Assembly: GCA_021794095.1 (NCBI GenBank)
Contig: JAJYRN010000002.1
Span: forward strand, 109,076 to 173,075
Source: Acidobacteriota bacterium
Lineage (GTDB): Bacteria > Acidobacteriota > Holophagae > Holophagales > Holophagaceae
Direction of reading: 5' to 3'
Length of the DNA stretch: 64,000 nucleotides
Each line of letters begins with the position of its first letter. The stretch's first letter is position 1. A program made the translations under genes and the position numbers. Shown piece by piece: positions 53,368 to 63,332 of the stretch. The notes under the pieces are model-generated. The model did not search any database, was not told the origin of the DNA, and worked only from the letters and a program-made list of their open reading frames with translations.

Positions 53368-54179
53368 CTCAGCGCTTCGCGCAGATCGGCATCCAGGGCG
53401 CGCTCCACATCCGGGCGCGCCCTGGTCCATGAAACCTCAAGGGCCGTCTCCAATGGGGCCATCGCAGGCGTGGCGGGGCGCACCCAGGATCCTGGCTTCG
53501 ACTTCTCGGACATGACCCGGAAGGTGAGATAGGTGGTCTGCCCGGACTTCCCCATGCGGACCATCCCCTGGTAGCGCCGAACGTCCGAATCCGACATCCC
53601 GGCCCCGAGCAGGGCCTTCTTGGATACGCGCCCCTGCCACTGGTAGTGGAACTTGGGGACGGTCCAGCCAGTCCCCGAGACTCGGGTGGCGGGGGAACCA
53701 AGAGATCGACTGTGCGCCATGACCTTGGCCAGCGTGTAGACGGCCCGCGGCATGGCCTTGAGGCGCGTGGTGTTCACGGCCCCATGTCGGAAGGGAATGA
53801 TGAGGTAGAGCTGGCCGTCTTTCCCGCGCCGGGCACGGGGAGCCGACGGCAGGTTCTGCTTCATGTCGTAGGACGGAGCGCCCTCCTCCACCGCCTTGGC
53901 ATAGTCCGCAGAATTCCCGATGGCCCAGGTCAATAGAGCCTTCCGGTCGTGGTAGGCCCCCTTGGCGAGACGCCCGGAAGGGTTCTTGAGCGCTCCATGC
54001 CCAGGAATTGGAGCGCCGTTCAGGTAGTCCACGTAGGTGGCATGGGCATCCTCGACAAAGCCCTCCAGCGCAGCCAGGGTGCGATGCCACACATCCAGGC
54101 CCAGGACCACGGCCTCCAACTCAGCCCGCACCGAATCCAGGTTCAGCCAGGCGATAGAGAGAGAGAAGGCTTCGGCCAC
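53364..54179 (-). CDS. phage structural protein, unknown role
   Basis: A 271-residue protein starting at GTG 54179, 3 nt after the spike gene stop. N-terminal helices (LDVWHRTLAALEGFVEDAHATYVDYLNG) are followed by a basic middle (PSAPRARRGKDGQLYLIIPFRHGAVN) that recalls tail-completion gp10-like proteins; I do not claim it. It is last of the leftward head-baseplate block and convergent with the fibre module. Confidence 0.6.
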   Translation of the reverse strand: MAEAFSLSIAWLNLDSVRAELEAVVLGLDVWHRTLAALEGFVEDAHATYVDYLNGAPIPGHGALKNPSGRLAKGAYHDRKALLTWAIGNSADYAKAVEEGAPSYDMKQNLPSAPRARRGKDGQLYLIIPFRHGAVNTTRLKAMPRAVYTLAKVMAHSRSLGSPATRVSGTGWTVPKFHYQWQGRVSKKALLGAGMSDSDVRRYQGMVRMGKSGQTTYLTFRVMSEKSKPGSWVRPATPAMAPLETALEVSWTRARPDVERALDADLREALS

Positions 54180-54182
54180 GGA

Positions 54183-54938
54183 TCACCCATGAGGCCCGAG
54201 GAAGGTGGTGGGAGACAATCCAGAGGACGGAGGGGCCGAGACAGGCCCACCCGTCTGGCCGCTACCCGTGGTAACGCCCGAATGGGTGTGAGTCTGGGCC
54301 CAGGTGAAAAGATCCTCCATGCAGAAGCGCTTCTGCCCATCCTGGAAGGTCTGGGAGGCGAAGCCGTGCAAGACCAGGTGACCGCTGGGATCAATGGAAA
54401 TGCCCCCGCCGGAGGGGTGGGCGACCTCGAGGGTGCCGTCGGGGTGCATCCGCATGGATCCGGCCTTGGGATGGTCCAGGATCACCCATGGGGCGGCCGT
54501 GACGACCTCTTGGGTTTCAGTGCTCCCATGGGGAGGGGGAAGAGGACCACCCACACCGTCACCACCAGCCTCTACGATCCTGAGACAGACCCCCGAGGGA
54601 TGCTCCAGCTGGGTATCCCCGTTCCGATGGATGTGGCGCCGGACCCCGCTTTCATGCTGGAAGGAGTCCAGGTACCGCTCGGCATCTACCTGGTTGGAAT
54701 CCTGCCAATGGATCGATCCGAGCCAGACCGTCAAGGTCTCGTCCACCTCGACCACAAGGCCCAGTTCCCCGACCTGGGGCAACCGGATCGCTGCCCCGCC
54801 GGAGGCGTGCGCACGGGTGGCCAGGACGCGCACGAACCGCGGCCCCCCCACCGGAAAGTAGGCGCTGTCGCGGAAGGCCACCAAGACCCCGTGCTGGGAC
54901 GGGACCACCTCGATGACGTACGCAGCAGAAATGAGCAT
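54183..54938 (-). CDS. baseplate spike/assembly protein V (gp45/gpV-like)
   Basis: A 251-residue protein. An N-terminal OB-fold region (about 30-100) is followed by beta-helical repeats (HIHRNGDTQLEHPSG, GTLEVAHPSGGGISIDPSG), and the C-terminus carries the spike signature THTHSGVTTGSGQTGGP, seen in gpV and Mu gp45. The trimer would form the membrane-piercing needle below the hub. It follows the hub gene by 2 nt. Confidence 0.85.
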   Translation of the reverse strand: MLISAAYVIEVVPSQHGVLVAFRDSAYFPVGGPRFVRVLATRAHASGGAAIRLPQVGELGLVVEVDETLTVWLGSIHWQDSNQVDAERYLDSFQHESGVRRHIHRNGDTQLEHPSGVCLRIVEAGGDGVGGPLPPPHGSTETQEVVTAAPWVILDHPKAGSMRMHPDGTLEVAHPSGGGISIDPSGHLVLHGFASQTFQDGQKRFCMEDLFTWAQTHTHSGVTTGSGQTGGPVSAPPSSGLSPTTFLGPHG

Positions 54939-54940
54939 GA

Positions 54941-56959
54941 TCAGTCCCCCGATCGGCCAATCTTGGCCTCGCCAGTGGCAGGAGCGCCAGCGGCCGGGAT
55001 CTCATAGTGGATCCACTGGACCCCGTCAGAGGAGCGCGTCTCGAACACGATGACGCGGTAGCCGAGGGACGCGGCGTTGTTGGTGAGAGTAGAGAACGCC
55101 TGGGTGAGCGCTCCCGAGCCCCCGGGCACCTGAAAATCGAAGGCCAAGCCCTTCGTGTGGGCACTCCCGGGCACGCCACCCCAGTAGGCATTGAGCTTCA
55201 CGCTGCGATAGGCGGAGGTGATGATGATGTTGCCAAGCAGGTTGCGCACCTTGAAAATGTGCCCAGCCAGAATCGCCAGGTTGGCCTTCACCGCATCGGT
55301 TGGCTGGTCCTGGTACTGAGGCGTGCTGGTGGCCAGAAGATTGTCGGGACCGGGCAATGGGTTCACCTCTGCCGGCTGGAAATGCGAGGACGACACCCAA
55401 TCGGCGCGCGCGGCCTTCACCTCCGTTGGAGTCATGTAGGTCACCATTTTGAGATCGACCAGTGCGCGCACGGCTGCAGGGTATTGGTCCGCGGTGACCC
55501 CATCCAACCCGCGCGTGATGCCCACAGAGGTCTGCGCCTGCAGACCCTTTGGGCTACCTGAAATCGAGTGGCTGACGGAGATCACATAGCCCGTCGAAGG
55601 CAGAGAGGCATTCTCCGAGTAGTCCTCCAGGACGGAACCGATGTGGATGCCGGGCATGAGGGGGAAGTCGTGCACCTGGTCCAAGAGGAAGGGAAGAGGG
55701 GCTTCCTGCCAGGCTACCCGGTCGAGGACGGATGGCAGAATGACGTCGAAATAGGATGGATCAGCCTTCAGGTAGGAGCCGATGCTGACCTGACGGGATG
55801 AGAACCCGTAACGCTTTATGAGGTTGTCGTCCATTCTGAAGCCCAACGCCACGCGCTCATAACTCATCCCCGTGGGGTTGGAGTCCTGCGCGCCCGACAG
55901 GCTGACGAAGAAGGTGTTCGCCCTGGATGCATCGGACCTGGAGGAGCCAACCCGCAGCGCTGCGCCCGGACCCGTGGGGACTCCCGTCATGACGACATCC
56001 AGTTGCCTCCATATCGAGTCATCGTCTACTGGCGCCCCAGTGACCTTGGCGGTCACGGCAGCCGCAGGAGGCCCGGGCCATGGGCGGGGGCGGAACACCA
56101 GAGTGGGAATCTCCCGGTACTCGCTGGCATTCGGATCGGGCTGATAGGTCAAGAAGAACTCGTGGACATCCGGTTCAGCAAGGCCCTGGAGGATGCCCCA
56201 GATGGGGCCCTGCTTCATCAGATACCAGTTCTCCGTGGCGAACACAAAGAGGCCCCAGGCGCTCTGCCAATCCCGGGGGTTCGGGGAGAACTGGAAGGTC
56301 GTTCCTGAAGCGGCCCGGGCACCACGTACGCCAAAATCAAGAAATTTATCCACGGCCCCAGAGATGAACATCCGCATTAGGTCGGAAACGGGAATCGCAC
56401 CCTGCTGCTTGGCCAGCTCATGGAAGAAAGAGAAACCGGCGGTCCCTGGGAAATTCTTCCCGGCCTCAGCCTGCACGAACCCCTGCCAATCCAACCACTG
56501 CTCCGAAAGCACCTTCTGGAGCCCGGCCGCAGTGATGTCCAGGCGCCATCGGTAGGAATCGGCAGAGGAGGCGCGAGTCCATTGGACCCCGGATAGGTTC
56601 CCATCAAAAGCACAGGTCCATCGGCCATCCGCGGAAAGGATTTCTATGCGCAACGGGTCATGGGGGAGCACTCGCGGACGCAGGACGCCCCCAATGGCGC
56701 CCAGGGTGATGCTGAGCGATGCCGAATGCCCCTGCATGGTTTCCTGGGTCCGGAGCGAGATGAGCCCCAGGCTGCCGGCCATGAATTTGGGAGGAGGCCC
56801 TTGGATGTAGGGGGAATCCCAGGGCAGACCGTCGAAGTAGATGCCGGATGTGGTGGGACTCGACGGATCGAGGATGACCGCATAGGCGCGCTCCGCGTCC
56901 ATCGGAGCCAGGCTCTCCAGGGAGGAGAGCACCAGCCGGAAGGTGGGACGGTAGATCAT
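54941..56959 (-). CDS. baseplate hub protein fused to an M15 peptidase
   Basis: A 672-residue protein. Residues 1 to about 480 are a hub-type protein (gpD/gp27-like: beta-rich, LRIEILSADGRWTCAFDGNL, GYVISVSHSISG). Residues about 545-660 are an M15 peptidase: TSAYRSVKLN, zinc ligands in SAHTKGLAFDF and WIHYEIP. It should locally digest peptidoglycan during injection. ATG 56959 is set by the ATGA overlap with gene J. A second, unlinked M15 enzyme is the endolysin at 37,613. Confidence 0.78.
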   Translation of the reverse strand: MIYRPTFRLVLSSLESLAPMDAERAYAVILDPSSPTTSGIYFDGLPWDSPYIQGPPPKFMAGSLGLISLRTQETMQGHSASLSITLGAIGGVLRPRVLPHDPLRIEILSADGRWTCAFDGNLSGVQWTRASSADSYRWRLDITAAGLQKVLSEQWLDWQGFVQAEAGKNFPGTAGFSFFHELAKQQGAIPVSDLMRMFISGAVDKFLDFGVRGARAASGTTFQFSPNPRDWQSAWGLFVFATENWYLMKQGPIWGILQGLAEPDVHEFFLTYQPDPNASEYREIPTLVFRPRPWPGPPAAAVTAKVTGAPVDDDSIWRQLDVVMTGVPTGPGAALRVGSSRSDASRANTFFVSLSGAQDSNPTGMSYERVALGFRMDDNLIKRYGFSSRQVSIGSYLKADPSYFDVILPSVLDRVAWQEAPLPFLLDQVHDFPLMPGIHIGSVLEDYSENASLPSTGYVISVSHSISGSPKGLQAQTSVGITRGLDGVTADQYPAAVRALVDLKMVTYMTPTEVKAARADWVSSSHFQPAEVNPLPGPDNLLATSTPQYQDQPTDAVKANLAILAGHIFKVRNLLGNIIITSAYRSVKLNAYWGGVPGSAHTKGLAFDFQVPGGSGALTQAFSTLTNNAASLGYRVIVFETRSSDGVQWIHYEIPAAGAPATGEAKIGRSGD

Positions 56960-58203
56960 GATGTGGCCAGGATCCACTCGGGATAGGTCACAGAAACACC
57001 CCCATCAATGGCACTCCCCACCTGCAATACGCACCGTTCATTCGCACCGGTGTATGGGTTCCCCGGCTTCACGGGGACGACATCCTGGGCAGAGAGAGGA
57101 TCGGTGTAGGCGGGTGCCGTCAGGTCGCCCCGCCAGATCGCCAGGGACACCTCAAGGATGTCTGGATCGGCGCCGGCCAGCGCCACCAGTAGGTTGGAGT
57201 AGGCGCAAACATCCCCCACCTGCAGCCCGGAAAAATAGGTCTGGGCCGCCGAAGTAAGAGAAGCCTGAATGGTTGACCAGCGAGCAGCCCCATAGGGGGT
57301 AACCCGGATCGTCCCCCGGACCTTGATCTGAACCGGGGCCACCGGAATGATCTGGACCTGAATGCCGGCCGCCTTCCATCCTGGGATCTGGGCTCCCGTC
57401 GGGGAAGTGTAGCCGAACACCTCGTTCGAAACGGCGGTCTGGACCGTGGGATCCAGCACCCCAGTCCCAGTGCCGTCGTCCACCACGAGCCACACGAGCC
57501 CAGCGTAGGGGGTGCCAGTGGGGGGGAGCGGGAGAAGGAAGGGCTCCACCGCACGAGCGCTCACGAGGCGCCCCGTCGAAAGGGCGGCGAACTCTAGGGC
57601 GCTCGCCGTGCCGCGCTGCAGAGTGGAAATGAAACTCTGGAACCGAGCCATCCGCGCGTCGGCGGATTCGATGTCCGCCCCGCCGGAGAAGGCGGCCGGG
57701 TTCTGGACAGAGTCCACACCGGCGATCTGGTAGGCCATCTGGGTGATGGCGCCCGCGGCGATATTCCCAGCCACGCCAGGCGTCACCGCAGAGGCCGCCA
57801 CGACGCCCGATGCGAGAGCCCCCGCAGCGATGGTGCCATCTGCCGTCGTCAAGAATTGCTGCCCGTCCGCCGCGATCACCTTGGTGCCCAGGGGCACGAC
57901 GATGGGGGCCGTTGGGGCGACCACGCACTGAAACACGACACCACCCGAGGACGACTGCGCCGGGAGCAGGCTGAACCCAAAGGCGGTGAACGCGCTCTCG
58001 GAGACAGCCCACTGGATGGCCATGCTGGTCCGGACGTCATATTCCTCCAACACCATGGCCGCCGCCTCGAGATGGCTGCGTTCCAGGGAGCCAGGATAGA
58101 GATCGGTCGAGAGCACACCATCTGCGGTATCGGGATTCGCCTGGATCCACGCGATCATGTCGGATACGGTCTGGTCCCACCGGCGTGGCGTATAGCCTGC
58201 CAT
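56956..58203 (-). CDS. baseplate J-like protein
   Basis: A 415-residue protein of the baseplate J/gp47 (wedge gp6-like) family. Landmarks: the N-terminal LYPGSLERSHLEAAAMVLEEYD, PLGTKVIAADGQQFLTT, the GVAGNIAAGAI turn, GGADIESADARMARFQSFI, and GLVWLVVDDGTG. It forms the hexameric ring that triggers sheath contraction. It follows gp25 directly, as in most contractile phages, with aggagg before ATG 58203. Confidence 0.92.
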   Translation of the reverse strand: MAGYTPRRWDQTVSDMIAWIQANPDTADGVLSTDLYPGSLERSHLEAAAMVLEEYDVRTSMAIQWAVSESAFTAFGFSLLPAQSSSGGVVFQCVVAPTAPIVVPLGTKVIAADGQQFLTTADGTIAAGALASGVVAASAVTPGVAGNIAAGAITQMAYQIAGVDSVQNPAAFSGGADIESADARMARFQSFISTLQRGTASALEFAALSTGRLVSARAVEPFLLPLPPTGTPYAGLVWLVVDDGTGTGVLDPTVQTAVSNEVFGYTSPTGAQIPGWKAAGIQVQIIPVAPVQIKVRGTIRVTPYGAARWSTIQASLTSAAQTYFSGLQVGDVCAYSNLLVALAGADPDILEVSLAIWRGDLTAPAYTDPLSAQDVVPVKPGNPYTGANERCVLQVGSAIDGGVSVTYPEWILATS

Positions 58204-58204
58204 C

Positions 58205-58657
58205 TCAGCCTCCTACCTGGGCCACGCTGCCCGAAAAATTGACCGACCCGAGCACCGTGTCGAGGGTCGCCGACACCACCACCACATCCATGTCCACATC
58301 CACAGTGAGGGTCTCGACGCCCAGCACCCGCGGGTCAGCCAGGAGGGTCCGGCCCACCTCGTCGCGGAGGGAAAGGACTGTCGGGAGGTCGAGGGCGGTC
58401 CCGAGGTAGGAATACACGCGGGAGCCGTAGTCGGGATGCTGGGGAAGGTAGCCCAGAGGGCATTGCAGCCGCCGCAGGAGTGCATTCTGGAGATTCTGGG
58501 CCCCGCTCACCAGGACATGGACCTGTCCAGCAGGATCCAGATCGCGCCCCACCCGATCCGCAGGCCCAACCCCGGGTGTGGACGCCCCTGCGACGACGAA
58601 GGGATCGCCCGTCTGGAGCAGGGAGCCTGGGGAGGGGATGGTGGCGACAGTGAGCAT
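58205..58657 (-). CDS. baseplate wedge protein gp25-like (GPW family)
   Basis: A 150-residue protein of the W/gp25 family. The N-terminal 60 residues (GDPFVVAGASTPGVGP) are an extension; the core has LQNALLRRLQCPLGYLPQHPDYGSRVYSYLG and DEVGRTLLADPRV, the typical first half of gp25 with the EPR-like sheath-initiator motif replaced. It nucleates sheath polymerisation on the baseplate. It directly precedes J. Confidence 0.85.
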   Translation of the reverse strand: MLTVATIPSPGSLLQTGDPFVVAGASTPGVGPADRVGRDLDPAGQVHVLVSGAQNLQNALLRRLQCPLGYLPQHPDYGSRVYSYLGTALDLPTVLSLRDEVGRTLLADPRVLGVETLTVDVDMDVVVVSATLDTVLGSVNFSGSVAQVGG

Positions 58658-58687
58658 GGGTGGACTTTTGCGAGGGAGACGGCGGCG

Positions 58688-59803
58688 TTATTGAGAAATG
58701 AACGGATAGCGGAGCCCGTTGGCCTTCGCCAACGCGGCCCAGTTCGCCATGGAGCCAGACGAGAGAGCGGTCATCTGCTGCAGAGTGCCCCCGGGCGGCA
58801 CCGTGGGCGCCCGGGGCGCCACAGTGCCCGGGGTGGGGGCCAGCGTGGTGCCCCAGGTCTTGAGGTTCCCCAGGGTGATCCGGGTGTCCACGAGCGTGCC
58901 CCGGTATGCCTCCTGCACCGACTGGCGGAAGGAAGTGGGCTTCGTCACGGCCATGATCCCGTTCGCGGCCGATGCCGCGCGCCGGATGGTATCGCTCACC
59001 CCCCGGACCTCCGACACGGCCTGCTGCCGCAGATTGGATAGAGACGTCTGCAGCGTGGAAAGCTGCGTGGCGAGATTGGCTGCTCCCTGGGTGATGTCCC
59101 GATAGCCCGCCAGCAGCGCCTGGAGGCCGGAGATCTGGCCGGCGGACTTCTCGGCCGAGGGAGGGGGCGGAAGGGTGTCAGCAGGCGCAGCAAGGAGCCT
59201 TTCGAGGCACCAGAAGGAGACGCTGTAGGTCCATTCATGGGGACGTCCGGCGCTACGCTCTTCAGTCGGCAACTCGGTGGGGATCGCCCACCACTGCCAC
59301 AGGCGCCATTCGGACCAAACCCCGTTCCGCACCGCGAACACGAGGCGCAACAGGGGCTGCCCGTTCAGCGCCCTGGCCCGATTGAGATCCACCCAGCCGA
59401 GGAAGAACGCACGTACCTGGCGCATGTTGGCGAACCCGGGTGATTCCTTGCTGGAATCGAAAGGACCACCAACGCCATAGGTGCCCCGGATGGTGCATCG
59501 GGCGATGCCCAGGCCCCCATCCACCACCACCGGCTCTCCCTGGAGATCGAGAGAGACATCCGCCCGGAAGGGCTGAGAGAAGGAAATACTGTTTGGGGCC
59601 AGCCGGAACACCACGGAAGGAGCAGCCCCCTGCAGGTCCGCAGCCTTCGCGCGTCCCACGTCGTCCCAAATCTCGAAGCTGTAGGTGGGGGGGGGAGGCA
59701 TCTCGGACTTCTTGATGCCCGCCATGGACGCGTTCGCCTGCGACCTTGTCAGGGCGTTCGTGATGCTCTGGATCTGGTTGGACAGGGAATTCAAGCCGGC
59801 CAT
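58688..59803 (-). CDS. baseplate protein with C-terminal LysM-like motif
   Basis: A 371-residue protein. Residues 35-210 form a beta-rich domain (YSFEIWDDVGRAK, FRLAPNSISFSQPFRADVSL) like the gp53/XkdP-type proteins that span tube and hub. A helical linker (about 215-300) follows, and the C-terminus has SSGSMANWAALAKANGLRYP, which looks like a LysM motif. ATG 59803 follows gaggcggc and lies 7 nt after the preceding stop. Confidence 0.7.
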   Translation of the reverse strand: MAGLNSLSNQIQSITNALTRSQANASMAGIKKSEMPPPPTYSFEIWDDVGRAKAADLQGAAPSVVFRLAPNSISFSQPFRADVSLDLQGEPVVVDGGLGIARCTIRGTYGVGGPFDSSKESPGFANMRQVRAFFLGWVDLNRARALNGQPLLRLVFAVRNGVWSEWRLWQWWAIPTELPTEERSAGRPHEWTYSVSFWCLERLLAAPADTLPPPPSAEKSAGQISGLQALLAGYRDITQGAANLATQLSTLQTSLSNLRQQAVSEVRGVSDTIRRAASAANGIMAVTKPTSFRQSVQEAYRGTLVDTRITLGNLKTWGTTLAPTPGTVAPRAPTVPPGGTLQQMTALSSGSMANWAALAKANGLRYPFISQ

Positions 59804-59810
59804 TGCCGCC

Positions 59811-60584
59811 TCATAGGTAAAGCATGCTGGGGCCTTCCCAGACGTCCAGAATACGGTTGAGGAGCGTCTCGGCTTCCTTCTCCAGCCGATCTTCCATGTC
59901 CTTGAACATGTACGCGGAATTCCGGCTTTGGGTGAGGCCGTCCGCACTCTCCGAAGAGAATTGCCCGGGGTTCACCCACAGCGACATGGTGGGCATGAGA
60001 AGCAGCATGGACCGGAGCGCCACGAGCCGCTTGATTTGAGGCCACTGGGACAACCCCGTTTCGTCCAAGCCGGCGTAGTACTCCATCTGGACCGTCGCGG
60101 GAAGGCGCCAATTCATGAACCCCTGCCCGAAAGCCAGCGCATAGGCCGCAGACCCAGCCGTCGGCGCGACCATGATCTCGTGGGTCTGCCGGTCCACCCG
60201 AAGCCATTCCAGAGGCACTGGGAAATTGGGGATGAGAGCCCCGGGCACATAGAGGGTCATGGAAACGATCTGGACTATGGGGCGCACCCGCACTTTGATA
60301 CGGGTGAAGCCATCCCCCGGCACCCGACCGGGCCAGGTGTAGGGGAACTCGTATTCCACGCCCGAAGCCACGGGCGCCAAAACCCCAGCGTCCATCTGGG
60401 GGAGGAAATGGGTGACCTGGAATCGAGTCCCGAGATCCATCTGGACCTGAGCCTCCCCCTGGGCGATGGCGTCAGCCATCGCCTCGTCCAGCGATGGGTC
60501 AGCCAGCGCCGGGATGGCGGAAATAAGCCCCCGCAGGAACCCATCCCGCAGGTACTGGGCGGTCACACCAGAGGATCCAGCCAT
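59811..60584 (-). CDS. head-tail connector-like protein, unknown family
   Basis: A 257-residue protein between capsid and baseplate genes. N-terminal helices (QYLRDGFLRGLISAIPALAD, DEAMADAIAQGEAQVQMDLG) are followed by a beta-rich middle and a C-terminal helical part with KDMEDRLEKEAETLLNRIL. Helices with this spacing occur in gp6-type adaptors that sit under the portal. The name is from position only. Confidence 0.55.
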   Translation of the reverse strand: MAGSSGVTAQYLRDGFLRGLISAIPALADPSLDEAMADAIAQGEAQVQMDLGTRFQVTHFLPQMDAGVLAPVASGVEYEFPYTWPGRVPGDGFTRIKVRVRPIVQIVSMTLYVPGALIPNFPVPLEWLRVDRQTHEIMVAPTAGSAAYALAFGQGFMNWRLPATVQMEYYAGLDETGLSQWPQIKRLVALRSMLLLMPTMSLWVNPGQFSSESADGLTQSRNSAYMFKDMEDRLEKEAETLLNRILDVWEGPSMLYL

Positions 60585-60593
60585 GGCCGATCC

Positions 60594-60950
60594 TTACTTC
60601 TTCTTGCCGGATACGGCCGCCAGTCTCGATTCGGCCGCCAGGGCTTCCGCCTCCTTCGCAGCCACCTCGGAAGCCGCCAGCGCCTCAGCAGCCTCGGCCT
60701 CGCGCGCAGCTGCCTCAGCGGCATCAGCGGCCTGTTGGGCGGCCAGCACATCGGGATCAGGCGACGGAGTCTTGGCTGGGGCGAGCGCGCCACCATAGCG
60801 GTTGAAGGCGGGATTCCGAGTCAAGGCGACCGCCTGCTCTTCTGAGGCTTCGCCCACCCAGATGTCATCCTCGCCGAGAGGCGAGAAAGTTATGCCGTTC
60901 ACGATGGGTGGCATGCAAGGCGCACCCTTATGAGCCAGGATCACAGACAT
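60594..60950 (-). CDS. small capsid-associated phage protein, unknown function
   Basis: A 118-residue protein. Residues 15-52 are ordered (GITFSPLGEDDIWVGEASEE ... NPAFNRYGG), and residues 65-118 are an Ala/Glu-rich helix ending in GKKK. It follows the capsid gene with gaggttcc before its ATG. It may be a head-completion or adaptor protein; nothing more can be said. Confidence 0.6.
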   Translation of the reverse strand: MSVILAHKGAPCMPPIVNGITFSPLGEDDIWVGEASEEQAVALTRNPAFNRYGGALAPAKTPSPDPDVLAAQQAADAAEAAAREAEAAEALAASEVAAKEAEALAAESRLAAVSGKKK

Positions 60951-61014
60951 GGAACCTCCAGGAAAATGGGCCTGGCAGCCCCGAAGGAACCGCCAGGCCC
61001 AGGAACAGAAGCGC

Positions 61015-62487
61015 CTAGAACGGCTTCCAGGTGGCGTTGGTGGGCAGGATGTTCTTGAACGCCCCCAGCTTCTTGGGGGTGGCGATCCGCAGAGCCGTGA
61101 TGTAGAACAGCACGAAGCGATACTGCAGAGCGGTCATGGCCAGAGGCAGCTTGCTCGGAGGAGCCATCTGCAGGAGGCGGAAGGCGCCGACGTTGGGGTT
61201 GCTCGTGAGCACCAGAGCATCGCTGGTGCCGGGAATCACGGTGTTGTAGTCCGTGAAGGTGGTGGAACTGCCCGTCCGAGCCACCCGACCGATGAAACGC
61301 ATGTCCGAAGGCTGGTTCGTTCCGTTCCGGCGTCCACGGTAGACCTTGTAGTAGGTCTCGGTTCCACCCGCCGATGGGGTGATGGTGAGCACCACCGAAT
61401 CACCAGCGGCGACGCTGGCGGCGGAGGCCGTCACGACAGGGTTGGAAACGACGCCCGAGGACCACGCCTCCACCGCGTAGTAGTAGGCGCCAGCATGGGC
61501 GGCCAGGAACGCGCTGTTGGGATCGATGGCGGGAGCGGCGAATGTCGGGGCGGAAGCCACGGTCTGGCCGGTGATGCTGGTGGGATCGGCATAGGTGGAG
61601 ACGGGAGCCGAAATGCGCTCGTCCAGGAACGGGTGGGGCTCCACCTCGAGGATGCCGTTGCCGACACCCAGGCCGTTGTAGCGGATCCCCTTGACGAGGG
61701 CGCCGAGCATGGTGCTGGGCACATTCTGGTCGAGGTTCACGCGGTAGGAGGATTCCAGGTGGGCGTCGAAATCGGTCTTGACCAGGGGGCTCACGACCAT
61801 GTAGTCGGGCGCACCCCAGTTCCCGAAACCAGCCAGCTGGGCGGCCAAGGGGCTGACCTGGGAGCCGCTGTTGAGAGCCGCACCGGCCATGTCCACGACA
61901 TTCTGGGGGGCCCGGCTCTTGATGGACGGAATGAGCCCAGTGAATTCCAGGGGGTCCACGCTGGAGTCACCGTGGAGGATGTTCCACTCCACGCTCTGGA
62001 GCACCCGACTGAGGGCGGAGAAGATCTCCTGCTCCGAGGAATTGAAGTCCACCACCCCGGCCGCCTGCTGGAGCGCGCCCTGCAGGGCCGTGGGGACCGT
62101 CACGCCACCGTACTCGGCGAAGAGTTTGAGTTCCGTGACTTCCCGGTGGTAGGCGCCGTTCCGGTCGGGCAGGTTGGTGGCGCTCTCGTTCGAGACGGAG
62201 CTGCCCGGGAACCCGCCGATGCCATCCTGCACCACCTGCTGGTCGATCAGGGACCAGGAAGTGTGGCGGTTGGGGAACAGCCGGTTGAACAACACGAAGT
62301 GCGGATTCTGGACCGTGGCGATGGCAAGCTCGCTCTCCACGGATTCCACGCGCATCGCGCCACCGCCGGTGAGGGCGGTAAGCTGCGTCCCAGCCTGGGT
62401 GCTGGAAAGGGCCTTGACGATATTGCGGATACGGGGATCCGCGCTTGACTCGGCCATCTGACCGAGGATGGAAACCACATCGAGCAT
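61015..62487 (-). CDS. major capsid protein with fibronectin/Ig-like insert
   Basis: A 490-residue protein. The N-terminal part (SIKSRAPQNVVDM, SQVSPLAAQLAGFGNWGAPDYM, VVSPLVKTDFDAHLE) resembles HK97-fold capsids of the SU10 type. Residues about 325-425 read as a fibronectin III or Ig-like domain (AGAYYYAVEAWSSGVVSNP, YYKVYRGRRNGT, TFTDYNTVIPGTSDA). The C-terminus returns to the capsid (RFVLFYITALRIATPKKL). It lies between scaffold and connector genes, with ggaggttcc before its ATG. Confidence 0.82.
   Translation of the reverse strand: MLDVVSILGQMAESSADPRIRNIVKALSSTQAGTQLTALTGGGAMRVESVESELAIATVQNPHFVLFNRLFPNRHTSWSLIDQQVVQDGIGGFPGSSVSNESATNLPDRNGAYHREVTELKLFAEYGGVTVPTALQGALQQAAGVVDFNSSEQEIFSALSRVLQSVEWNILHGDSSVDPLEFTGLIPSIKSRAPQNVVDMAGAALNSGSQVSPLAAQLAGFGNWGAPDYMVVSPLVKTDFDAHLESSYRVNLDQNVPSTMLGALVKGIRYNGLGVGNGILEVEPHPFLDERISAPVSTYADPTSITGQTVASAPTFAAPAIDPNSAFLAAHAGAYYYAVEAWSSGVVSNPVVTASAASVAAGDSVVLTITPSAGGTETYYKVYRGRRNGTNQPSDMRFIGRVARTGSSTTFTDYNTVIPGTSDALVLTSNPNVGAFRLLQMAPPSKLPLAMTALQYRFVLFYITALRIATPKKLGAFKNILPTNATWKPF
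61213..61515 (-). other. fibronectin/Ig-like domain inside the capsid gene
   Basis: Codes for capsid residues about 325-425. The strand pattern A-YYYAVEAW, then SVVLTITPS, TYYKVYRG, FIGRVA, TFTDYN is that of fibronectin III modules, often seen as surface decorations on phage capsids. The limits are estimated by eye. Confidence 0.6.
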
Positions 62488-62544
62488 GTGGAACCTCCAA
62501 GATTCGGCACAAAGCCGAGAGGGTGGTGGAAGAGGGGTTGGTTA

Positions 62545-63321
<777 letters not shown>

Positions 63322-63332
63322 GCGAACCTCCA

